DNA of 34,720 nt from Candidatus Dojkabacteria bacterium (lineage in GTDB: Bacteria; Patescibacteriota; Dojkabacteria; SC72; JAHDCA01): NCBI GenBank assembly GCA_027036675.1, contig JALWDW010000023.1, forward strand, positions 1-34,720, in the 5' to 3' direction. The notes under the pieces are model-generated. The model was not told the DNA's origin, ran no database searches, and was given only the letters and a program-made list of their open reading frames with translations. Positions 1-8,495 of this stretch are shown piece by piece (positions within the stretch are counted from its first letter, which is position 1; every line of letters starts with the position of its first letter). The position numbers and the translations under genes were made by a program.

Positions 1-125
1 GTACGAAGGTGGGATATGCTGTGCGTTCGGTCTCCAGCGTATGTGTGCAAAATCACGGTTTTCTGTACGCCAACGCCGTGTCCACGGCGTTTCGTCTCAA
101 AGGTAGGGTTCCAACCCCGGGGTCG
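1..125 (-). repeat. Dispersed repeat family A, diverged copy (reverse orientation, truncated by window edge)
   Basis: Reverse complement (GACCCCGGGGTTGGAACCCTACCTTTGAGACGAAA...CGTGATTTTG) aligns by eye to copies at 21736 and 23414. Confidence 0.6.
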
Positions 126-127
126 GG

Positions 128-772
128 GTGCGGGTTCCGCCTGTTATGGTATCATTGCCTATGATCGGTCAGCACAGAAGACGTCTGAACAACCTTGCAC
201 AGCAAATGGCTCGCCCCTTTATGCGGATACATCCAAATATTATCACCATATTCGGATTCCTGATGTCGCTTGGCTACTTGGTTACTATGTACGAAGATCA
301 TTATCGTATAGCCTTGGTATTTCTACTGGCTTCAGCGTTGGACTTTATAGATGGGACCGTGGCCCGTGCGACTGGCACGGAAACTCCATTTGGCGCATTT
401 CTTGACTCAACCTTGGATCGGATCGCGGACATTGCGTACGTACTGGGAATTACCTACGCGATGCGTATACCGATGATATACGGGACATTGCTTATCTGCG
501 TCAGTCTATTGATTTCGTACACACGTTCTCGTTATGAACTGGCCTCGAGCAAATCGGATAAACTTGATATAGGTTTGATTGAACGTCCGGAACGAATTCT
601 ATTCATTGGCATACTGACAATCTATATCGCGGTTGGTCGACAATTCTTAATATGTGGACACGATATGGGAATATATATTTTTGTAGTACTTTTCGTTTTA
701 TCGGTAATTACACTACTGCAACGCATCGTTGAAAGTTGGCGACGGTTGGATAAACAAGACAAGAGAGGATGA
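128..772 (+). CDS. CDP-alcohol phosphatidyltransferase family protein (true start may be ATG at 161)
   Basis: DFIDGTVARATGTETPFGAFLDSTLDR matches DGx2ARx8Gx3Dx3D signature; multiple TM segments. Confidence 0.9.
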   Translation: MRVPPVMVSLPMIGQHRRRLNNLAQQMARPFMRIHPNIITIFGFLMSLGYLVTMYEDHYRIALVFLLASALDFIDGTVARATGTETPFGAFLDSTLDRIADIAYVLGITYAMRIPMIYGTLLICVSLLISYTRSRYELASSKSDKLDIGLIERPERILFIGILTIYIAVGRQFLICGHDMGIYIFVVLFVLSVITLLQRIVESWRRLDKQDKRG

Positions 773-2028
773 AACGATTGTATCGGGTATACAAAACGAA
801 TAAGAAGCTCTTTACCGATCTATTTATCACGACGATCTTCGGCGTAGTAGCAAGCTTTACCAATTATCTTTTCAATGTCGCGATGGCAAGAGATCTTCCG
901 GAGGAGGATTTTGCAATCTTCAGTGCCGTCGTGGCGTTGTTGTATTTGATATTAGTGACTACCACTACACTGCAATCGGCCGTCACCAAGCTGGTCGCCA
1001 AACATAGGCACGAGAATTTGAGTCAATTTAAGAAGGCTCTGTTCAAACAACTGAACACTTATGCTCTGGTTGTGGCAGTCTTCTTTGTCTTTGCTTCACC
1101 CGTTGTTTCAAGTTTATTTCATATCCCACTGCGCTACACAATCTTGTTGGCACCTGTTTCATATGGGAGCATCATGATCCCCAATACGCAAGGTCTATTG
1201 TTTGGTTTACAAAAAGTCAAACTTGCAAACTTTTTAGCTATGGTGAGCAATATTTTGAAGTTTCTGATAGGAGTTTTTTTTGTACGATTCATCGCCGGTC
1301 CGACAGTCCCTATACTGGTTTTCTCCATACCGTTTATGTTTGTCGCATTTGTCGTGTGGCCGTTTATCAAATTTGATCCGCAGTCCGAGCTTCCGAAAAA
1401 GCCTTTGAAATTGTCTCTTAAGTCTGTGTTTCATATTACGTTGGGGTATTTGCTTTTTAATTTCGGGCAGGCGTTCGCCACTTTGCTTGTCAATCCGTCA
1501 AACCGTGCTTCGTACTCATCGGTGACCATATTGGGCAGGATTGTTTTTTTCGGGGCTACAATAGTCGCGACTGCCATGTTTGCCAATATAGCGAAGGAGA
1601 AAACCAGGAAAGCGCAACAGAAAATGTTTTTGTTGGTGGTGTCGTTGACCGGTATTGTCGTGTTGACGATCTCTGCCGGTTATTTCTTCGCGGCAGACCT
1701 TGTGGTATCAATCGTTTTTGGCGGTAAGTACACAGAAATTGCTCCCTACGTCGGTATGATCGGACTATCGATGGGGCTTTACGCCGTTGCGTATATGATT
1801 TTGAATTATTTGATTATCAGGGATCAAAAAGAGCATATATATTGGCTACTGGCTTTGATTGTGTTGCAGACTTTGTTGTTTTTGCTCAGGAACGATACGC
1901 TGGCCGATGCTATCACCAATCAGGTGGTTGTGTATACTGCCTATTTCTTTGTATTCACATATTTACTCGTTAAGGAGGGTAGGGGAGAGCGTTTGGATTT
2001 GGGGTCAGAATTGGTGCCACCGGGATGA
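769..2028 (+). CDS. Polysaccharide flippase-like (MATE/Wzx-type) multi-TM membrane protein
   Basis: About 12 hydrophobic segments, flippase-like N-terminus; 4-nt overlap with upstream CDS. Confidence 0.75.
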   Translation: MKRLYRVYKTNKKLFTDLFITTIFGVVASFTNYLFNVAMARDLPEEDFAIFSAVVALLYLILVTTTTLQSAVTKLVAKHRHENLSQFKKALFKQLNTYALVVAVFFVFASPVVSSLFHIPLRYTILLAPVSYGSIMIPNTQGLLFGLQKVKLANFLAMVSNILKFLIGVFFVRFIAGPTVPILVFSIPFMFVAFVVWPFIKFDPQSELPKKPLKLSLKSVFHITLGYLLFNFGQAFATLLVNPSNRASYSSVTILGRIVFFGATIVATAMFANIAKEKTRKAQQKMFLLVVSLTGIVVLTISAGYFFAADLVVSIVFGGKYTEIAPYVGMIGLSMGLYAVAYMILNYLIIRDQKEHIYWLLALIVLQTLLFLLRNDTLADAITNQVVVYTAYFFVFTYLLVKEGRGERLDLGSELVPPG

Positions 2029-2150
2029 TCCCCCGACCGCATGGTTGGCAGGGGTGAATGTCCCCGTGTTTCATAGAAATTTAATGCCTCCGGCGTAATT
2101 CCCCGACCGTAAGGGCGTGGGGATGAAGTAGCTCCCAAATCGTCGCAACC
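2014..2150 (+). repeat. Dispersed hairpin repeat family B, two tandem copies (2014-2065 degenerate; 2077-2150)
   Basis: TTTAATGCCTCCGGCGTAATTCCCCGACCGTAAGGGCGTGGGGATGAAGTAGCTCCCAAATCGTCG recurs at 28954 and 30712; degenerate TGCCACCGGGATGATCCCCCGACCGCATGG...GGGGTGAATGT just upstream. Confidence 0.75.
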
Positions 2151-2368
2151 GCTCATTGTGTTGAACTACAGTGAGAACGAAACTTGAGTGTACACTGGTG
2201 CTGTATCGTATTGGTGAGCATGTATATGTATCATATGCCATCAGGATTGTGACTTGCCACTGACGCGAGTACTTTTACGGATAGTATAGAGAGATTTGGG
2301 ACAAACGAAGTTTGTTTAGCCTATATCCCGACCGTAAGGGCGGGGGGAGGGCATCGTTTAAAAAAGCT

Positions 2369-2629
2369 TTATTTGACAGTCTCGCCTATACTGACGATCT
2401 TCCATCGTGATTTGGTTCCCGCCACTAAGTGCACGGCTTTTGTTTTGAAATGCTTTTTCAGAAGTTTGATAAGTTCTATATTCGCCTGATTGTCATGGGG
2501 TGAGGCCCGCAGGTATACGTCATACGTCGCATCAATCGGAAACTTCACGAAGTTCGTAGGGGTTGGTAATTCCTTTGGTGCGACCTTTTGTTCGGATGCT
2601 TTGGTGTGTACTTTGATCAGGGCTATCAT
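2369..2629 (-). CDS. DUF167 family protein (YggU-like)
   Basis: VYLRASPHDNQANIELIKLLKKHFKTKAVHLVAGTKSRWKIVSI typical of DUF167. Confidence 0.85.
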   Translation of the reverse strand: MIALIKVHTKASEQKVAPKELPTPTNFVKFPIDATYDVYLRASPHDNQANIELIKLLKKHFKTKAVHLVAGTKSRWKIVSIGETVK

Positions 2630-2646
2630 ATGGGTGTTGCGCGTGT

Positions 2647-2653
2647 TATTATA
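2647..2653. promoter_or_regulatory. Overlapping bidirectional -10 (TATTAT on +, TATAAT on -)
   Basis: Sits between divergent starts at 2629 (-) and 2660 (+). Confidence 0.45.
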
Positions 2654-2659
2654 CTCCTT

Positions 2660-3772
2660 ATGGTAGATTATTTGAAGTTTGAAAAGGAACTTGCTAGCTT
2701 AGAGGCTGAGTACGACTATGATCAGGATGGAGTTTATTATTACAACGTGCATCGTCCATCTTGGCTAATTCGCGAGTTGCAACGAAGATACGATTCTTTT
2801 GATTATTCACTGATTCCTGAGATTATTCGCTACGCTTTAAATGAAAAAGTGGTGAATTATCGTTATACAGATCACGCTGGTACAGGGCACTTGATAATAT
2901 TTGTTGAGTTAGGCGGTAAAAAGGATGTCGTGTTACGTATAAACCCGATAGAAAGTATAATTGAAAAATACATGAGCTTTGAACGAGATTTCGCTGATAT
3001 GTATAAGAGGGTATCGATTCCAAGTAGTACGATCTTGTGGAGTGATATTTCACGAAAGCACTTTAACTTTGATATTCAGATAATGGAAGTACTACCTGGA
3101 GCAAGCTTATATGAATTTGATGGAACTGAATCCGATTATGGGAAAATTGCGTTTCAATTGGGTCAAATGGTGGCTAGAGAGTACAAAGTACCGATGAAGG
3201 GAAAAGGTTGGGGGCGTATAACAAAGAATAAACGAGGACAGTACGTAGGAACTTTCAATTCACCCATACAATTTCTGACAGCATATTTGGAACATGACTT
3301 ACGGATATTAACGCTTTTTGGAATGATTGACCCTCAAGGTATGAACAGTATTAAGGAGTTTTTCATGTCCGATCGTGTAGCACGACTGTTCACCCAACAG
3401 AGCTATGGCTATTTGGTGCACAACGACCCGTCTGACCATAATATTAGGTATGAGGGGACAGAAGTGGTGGCGATATTTGATTGGGAGAATGCTGTTATAT
3501 TCGATCCTGTTTGTGAACTTGGAACGGCCCCGACCTGGACGAGTGCATACCCAAAGAAAGAAAAAATGATTGAGGGTTTTGTTCATGAACTTGGCTACAC
3601 ACCAGTAGGTTTAGAGGAGAAGATGGCAGTATGTTATCTGCGCAAGGCAATCGATAAAGCGCAATTTGCATTACGCGGTCAAAGATTAGCCGCTAAACAT
3701 GTTGCGAACTTCAGGAATGGAGTGAAGCTGAACCAGTTAACAGTGGAAGTTACTGATCTTTTGTCAGAGTAA
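2660..3772 (+). CDS. Phosphotransferase, aminoglycoside phosphotransferase (APH)/kinase-like fold
   Basis: VHNDPSDHNIRY catalytic loop and IFDWENAVIFDP (Brenner/DxD-like) motif; start moved to ATG 2660. Confidence 0.7.
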   Translation: MVDYLKFEKELASLEAEYDYDQDGVYYYNVHRPSWLIRELQRRYDSFDYSLIPEIIRYALNEKVVNYRYTDHAGTGHLIIFVELGGKKDVVLRINPIESIIEKYMSFERDFADMYKRVSIPSSTILWSDISRKHFNFDIQIMEVLPGASLYEFDGTESDYGKIAFQLGQMVAREYKVPMKGKGWGRITKNKRGQYVGTFNSPIQFLTAYLEHDLRILTLFGMIDPQGMNSIKEFFMSDRVARLFTQQSYGYLVHNDPSDHNIRYEGTEVVAIFDWENAVIFDPVCELGTAPTWTSAYPKKEKMIEGFVHELGYTPVGLEEKMAVCYLRKAIDKAQFALRGQRLAAKHVANFRNGVKLNQLTVEVTDLLSE

Positions 3773-4596
3773 GCTGATAACCATATGACCCTCTATTTAG
3801 GCGGGTCTTACGTATCAGTTTCCAACCTACTGGTAAGAATTTCCTAAAAAGGCCTATTTTCTCCTTGAGTACCGAGATGAACAATCTTCTATCGCGTACA
3901 GTAGGGGTAGTCGGATCCCAGTCATCGTAATCGACAAATGTATTGTGGGACAATCGAATTGTTGAATTGTTGTAATAGTCAAACGGAATGGAACCGCCTC
4001 GAAAACAGCAATTCGTAATCATTGCTGATGTTTTAGGAAACAACGATACTTGACCATGAGGTGCATTACTCTTGTACCACGTATTGCTGATATTGTTATG
4101 AAACTTACAGCTTTCAATTTGCACCGACGAGCCGGTTGTCAAATTATCGATTGCCGAACCCGTATGACCGGCACAATTACTTTGGAAAGTACAGTTGTGG
4201 AATGTGGCGGTACCTGTTGATTGGTTGGAAACCGCCCCTCCACATAGTACTGAGTGAGTTGTTGGCGATGAAGTCACAGTTTTCGAAAGTTACGTTTGTG
4301 TCCCCTGTTATGACTACAGCCCCGCCGTCTATTAGACCGAATATTGACAAAACCTTTCGTTTTGGTAGGTCAGAGGGTTTGACTTTGCTTAGGGCTTCTG
4401 TATTTCTGTTACGAAACGTCAAGTTGCGAACTACGCAGTTGTGGCAATTGTGAAGTTCCAATAAATGCACTACTTGATGCATTCCGTCAAGAGTGTGCCC
4501 ATCTCCGTCAAGAACGAGGTCGTCTTTGTCAATAAACGATAACAAAGAATATCGATAACCATTCGCTATACGATTCTCTTTTACTCGCATACTCAC
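3750..4596 (-). pseudogene. Right-handed beta-helix repeat protein, frame broken near 4235-4250
   Basis: Two overlapping ORFs in different frames carry continuous repeat sequence: VTFENCDFIANNSLSTM / CGGAVSNQSTGTATFHNCTFQSNCAGHTGSAIDN. Confidence 0.7.
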
Positions 4597-5132
4597 AAAG
4601 AAATCAGTTCATCTAAATTCCCACCTCCGTTTGCAAATTCTATATTCTCCAACTCAAAGAACGATCGAGTGGACCAGGAACCCTCCTCATCGTCGTAGAC
4701 TGCGCATACGAGTCCCGGTGACGACGAAGTAACTGGGGCATGCATATGATTCCTACTGCCCCAAATTTGACGATACGGCCATGATTGTTGTGGTATAAGT
4801 GCGAGCAGGACGTATCCGCTTCGCAATTTGTTGAGAGATTTTTCATCGACAAAAGTTATATTTTTCGGATTGCGAGGGTCATCTGTACCAGGGTCGGGTT
4901 TTGTATAGTAAAACGGAGCCAGCACATTGGATTTTGATGCGTTGCTGATCGAAACTTTGATGAATTTTTCACGATTCTGTGTTATATCGGTAAAAAGGTG
5001 GATGGTGGCATTCAGAAAGCCCCCATGTTCACTGACAAAATCTTCTGGCAATAAGGGAATTCCAAAGCTGTCACGATTCAGACTTTCCGTTTCCTGCACT
5101 TCTGATAGATTGATAGTCGCATGTTGTGGCAT
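4593..5132 (-). CDS. Hypothetical protein immediately upstream of the beta-helix ORFs (GTGA overlap); possibly N-terminal part of the same product
   Basis: Good ORF; TATAAT (rc 5142-5147) 9 nt before ATG at 5132. Confidence 0.55.
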   Translation of the reverse strand: MPQHATINLSEVQETESLNRDSFGIPLLPEDFVSEHGGFLNATIHLFTDITQNREKFIKVSISNASKSNVLAPFYYTKPDPGTDDPRNPKNITFVDEKSLNKLRSGYVLLALIPQQSWPYRQIWGSRNHMHAPVTSSSPGLVCAVYDDEEGSWSTRSFFELENIEFANGGGNLDELISL

Positions 5133-5191
5133 AATATACGTATTATACACGAAGTTACCATTACTAAAGTAAATTTTTTCAAACAAATACC

Positions 5192-5788
5192 ATGGAAAAG
5201 CTCTTAAACTTCTTAGACCTCTTACATCAATTTCAACGTGTGCAACGAACTATTTTTGCGAATGGCGAGGATAGGCTCGAAAATGATGCCGAGCATTCGT
5301 ATCAGTTGGCGATGCTAGGTTGGTACATCATAGAATCCGGCAAACTATCCTACGATGTTGACAAAGTGGTCCGCTATGCATTAGTTCACGACCTTGTGGA
5401 GACATATGCAGGTGATACGTATTTTTATACAAAGGACGGGAAGAAACGGGAATCCAAACAGGCCAGGGAACATGAAGCGATGTTGCGTATCAAAAAGGAG
5501 TTCCCTGAGTTCCCCGAACTTGTCGAATAGATCGCCGAATACGAATCAAAAGCCAATCCGGAGGCAAAGTTTGTATATGCTTTGGATAAATTGTTGCCTG
5601 TATTGAGTATATATGAAGATGGTGGTAAGACGTGGCAGGAGTACAAAGTCACTTGGAAGATGCTAATGAGTAAAGACGAAAAAATCAGTGTTAATGAGAA
5701 TATATACGCAGTATGGGAGGACCTCCTGGTACTGTTGCGAGAGCGCAAAGATGAGTTATTCCATAACGATAGTCCCCGGGCCCGGTAG
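5192..5788 (+). pseudogene. HD-domain (YfbR/5'-deoxynucleotidase-like) gene interrupted by a single in-frame TAG at 5528-5530
   Basis: DAEHSYQLAMLGWYI...ALVHDLVETYAGDT continues in the same frame after TAG: IAEYESKANPEAKFVYALDKLLPVLSIYEDGG. Confidence 0.8.
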
Positions 5789-5792
5789 TCCG

Positions 5793-6911
5793 CTACTCGA
5801 CCTTGACCACCTCCGTATCCGGATGCACTGCCACCCAGCTAAACCAAAACCCTCCTATGAACGGAATCTCTTCGTCCGAATCGCGTTTGCGAACATGCAA
5901 CATATGTAGCTCGTCGAAGAAGACACTGAGCGTGAGTTTGTCTTTTGAAGCCTCGACCGGCGTAAGCTCCACCTTGTACTCGACACCATCCTTGGCATCT
6001 CCCATCACCAGGGCGACCGGTATGAAGCCGGGGATATCGATGCCGACTATCTGCGTTTTGGGAGGAAACCTATCGTCCGTATGGTCCACGGGGAAGTACA
6101 CATCCCTATTGCAATAGTAATTATGCGGAGAATCTTCATCGCCTGACGGATCACCATACGGGTCGCGATTGTAATCTCTATTGAAACCGGTGTCGGTGTA
6201 TAAAACGAGCGTATCCGGATAAGCCTTGCGCCATTGCGACAAAGTAGTGGTTTGTGAGGGCAATAATTCTAACTTGGTGCCGACATATTTGCCCACCAAC
6301 GCCTCACCGAGAATCTGCGACCACAGTGACTCGTCCTCCGGGTCGGATTCTCGATTGTACATCAACATGTTACTCTGCCAGAGTTTTCCCGATACACCAA
6401 ACACAAATGTTTTGTCGCCAACGCGACGGTCGTACACAGCGCCTGTCCCGCACAAAGGACAGAAGGTCACGATTACCGGTTTACCTCCGACTACGGCATT
6501 GACTATTTCATGCCATACCAATATGGAATACGGGTAGAACTTCGCCTCACCGTCTATATACACTCCAATCCCGTACGTCCTGTCATCGACCGAATTGCGA
6601 ATATCGTCCGGTGTGACGTACTTGGGGCGGACAATTGCCGGTATCCCATCCACTCCCACTCCGCTGTTTTGAATCTTGCCAATATCGATCGATGAACTTG
6701 TGTAGTCAAGCCCTGTCAAAAAATTCCCTTCAACCTGTTGCACATCATCCTCCACATACGAGCTTTGCCCCTCGTCGTTTTGCTGATGCGAATATGTGTA
6801 GAATTGTCCAACCCATGAATTTTTGATGGCGAGGTACGCAAATGTTGCGATGAGCGACGAAATCAGAACAATATAGATGATCTTGGGATTTCGCAGTTTA
6901 TCTTTGTACAT
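5793..6911 (-). CDS. DUF3179 domain-containing membrane-anchored protein
   Basis: VTFCPLCGTGAVYDRRV...FGVSGKLWQSNMLMYNRESDPEDESLWSQILGEALVG; N-terminal TM. Confidence 0.88.
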   Translation of the reverse strand: MYKDKLRNPKIIYIVLISSLIATFAYLAIKNSWVGQFYTYSHQQNDEGQSSYVEDDVQQVEGNFLTGLDYTSSSIDIGKIQNSGVGVDGIPAIVRPKYVTPDDIRNSVDDRTYGIGVYIDGEAKFYPYSILVWHEIVNAVVGGKPVIVTFCPLCGTGAVYDRRVGDKTFVFGVSGKLWQSNMLMYNRESDPEDESLWSQILGEALVGKYVGTKLELLPSQTTTLSQWRKAYPDTLVLYTDTGFNRDYNRDPYGDPSGDEDSPHNYYCNRDVYFPVDHTDDRFPPKTQIVGIDIPGFIPVALVMGDAKDGVEYKVELTPVEASKDKLTLSVFFDELHMLHVRKRDSDEEIPFIGGFWFSWVAVHPDTEVVKVE

Positions 6912-6914
6912 GAT

Positions 6915-7718
6915 TTATCGCACATATTTTAGTAGATGATTTTCGAAACCTCCGAACCCGGTGCCTCCGTTGCTGATCAGATATGCCTCTAAACTTTTGT
7001 CCCATCCAAACATGATGGCAATACCGATGATTATGAAAAGTACGCCAAACAGCCTCCTGGTCACTCCGTTTTCATCCGCGATTTTCCCGAATTTACCGAC
7101 GATCGTGGCGCCGAAGATTGAAATCATGATAAGTACCGTCGCCAATCCGATTATGTAAACAGCCAGGTATACCGTCCCAGGTACGACCCTTTTTTCTATC
7201 AATACGATACCGAGGATAAATGCATATGTGGGACTGCAACTTGTGAATACAGGCCCCAAAGCCAATCCCGTCAATAATTCGCCTACGGTTGACTGCTTAC
7301 GAGCGTTTCGGTCCAATTGTCCAGATGACCATGTCGATAAACGTAATTTCACAGATACAGCCGTCCACAATTTGGGAAAAGCCGAGGCGACGCCCAACAA
7401 CGTGATAAGCAAACCTGACAACACCGGCCAAAAAGCATCGGGCAGACCGACGAAGATCAATGTTGTCTTTAGCAAAACGGTGAATACGAATACAGATCCC
7501 GCAAGAGAGCTTACAATGACAAACGACCGTTTGTATTTGAGCAAGATTTTGTGAAAAAACATAGACCATTTGCCATCGTCATCGCCGGTAATTGTGTCGA
7601 GCGTAGCTGTACCTGTCGTCGCGGACTTGAGCACCAAAGGCAGTATCGGCAGAGCGCATGGAGAAAACACGGTCAGCATGCCCGACAAAAAAGATATTGC
7701 GATCAATGCGATGTTCAT
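6915..7718 (-). CDS. CcdA/DsbD-like transmembrane cytochrome c biogenesis / thiol-disulfide transporter
   Basis: SGMLTVFSPCALPILPLVL, multi-TM, second conserved Cys in VFTSCSPTYAF. Confidence 0.85.
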   Translation of the reverse strand: MNIALIAISFLSGMLTVFSPCALPILPLVLKSATTGTATLDTITGDDDGKWSMFFHKILLKYKRSFVIVSSLAGSVFVFTVLLKTTLIFVGLPDAFWPVLSGLLITLLGVASAFPKLWTAVSVKLRLSTWSSGQLDRNARKQSTVGELLTGLALGPVFTSCSPTYAFILGIVLIEKRVVPGTVYLAVYIIGLATVLIMISIFGATIVGKFGKIADENGVTRRLFGVLFIIIGIAIMFGWDKSLEAYLISNGGTGFGGFENHLLKYVR

Positions 7719-7770
7719 GTGCGAGTGCTTGAGTTTAACTCGGATAATTTACATTTTTTCAGTGAGAAAA

Positions 7771-8292
7771 TCAATCCAATTGACGCAGTATGGTGTCCAA
7801 TGTGTCGCCACCGATCCATTTCTTGATCTCTGTCCCGTCCTTGTCGATCCATACCAGAGTGTGCTGGGTGACTATATCGTATTTCTTGCGCAATTCCTTG
7901 TTTTTGTCGTAATCGACTTCGAGAATAATCATATTGGTGGGTATATTCCCGTTTTCGACATCGCCCTGTAGGTTTTTCTTGAGTTCGGTGCAGGAGGGGC
8001 ACCATGATGCATAAAAGAACAATACGGTGATATCTTCGGATCCCACCAAGTCCGGGGAGTACTCTTCGTATTTCCCTCCGCCTTCCGTGGCGACCTCTGC
8101 CGTTTTGCTTTGGGACCTTTGGGCCGATCTGACAGTATTGTTTGACTTGGCGCATTCGGAAAATTTACCGAAAATCCCGCATTCACTGCCTATGAACCTT
8201 AGACCTACCATTATTACAATTGCGAAAATGAGTGCTATCGCTAGCTTTGGATAAATACGTTTTTTTGAGAGGTCTTTGTTCACTGAATTCAT
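7771..8292 (-). CDS. Membrane-anchored thioredoxin-like protein
   Basis: VLFFYASWCPSCTELKKNL with CxxC; N-terminal TM. Confidence 0.87.
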   Translation of the reverse strand: MNSVNKDLSKKRIYPKLAIALIFAIVIMVGLRFIGSECGIFGKFSECAKSNNTVRSAQRSQSKTAEVATEGGGKYEEYSPDLVGSEDITVLFFYASWCPSCTELKKNLQGDVENGNIPTNMIILEVDYDKNKELRKKYDIVTQHTLVWIDKDGTEIKKWIGGDTLDTILRQLD

Positions 8293-8495
8293 AGATACGA
8301 TTCCTACTTGCAAATGTCTATAGTCATTATATAACAACTGGAACTATTTGTAACTTTGATTAATTTGATTAACAAGAATGAATGTATCATGTTTTCTTGG
8401 CAATACTGTATGCATATTATATACTTACGAATGAAATAAGCTCAATGTCTTTTTCTGAGACACTGAGTCTAAACTAAGATAGGCTGAAGATTTGC

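Noticed and set aside
5528-5530. Alternative genetic code with TAG as sense (for example Gln)
   Set aside because: TAG terminates other clear genes here (rnhC at 26834-26836, DUF3179 at 5793-5795, IS transposase at 14965-14967), so global reassignment is unlikely.
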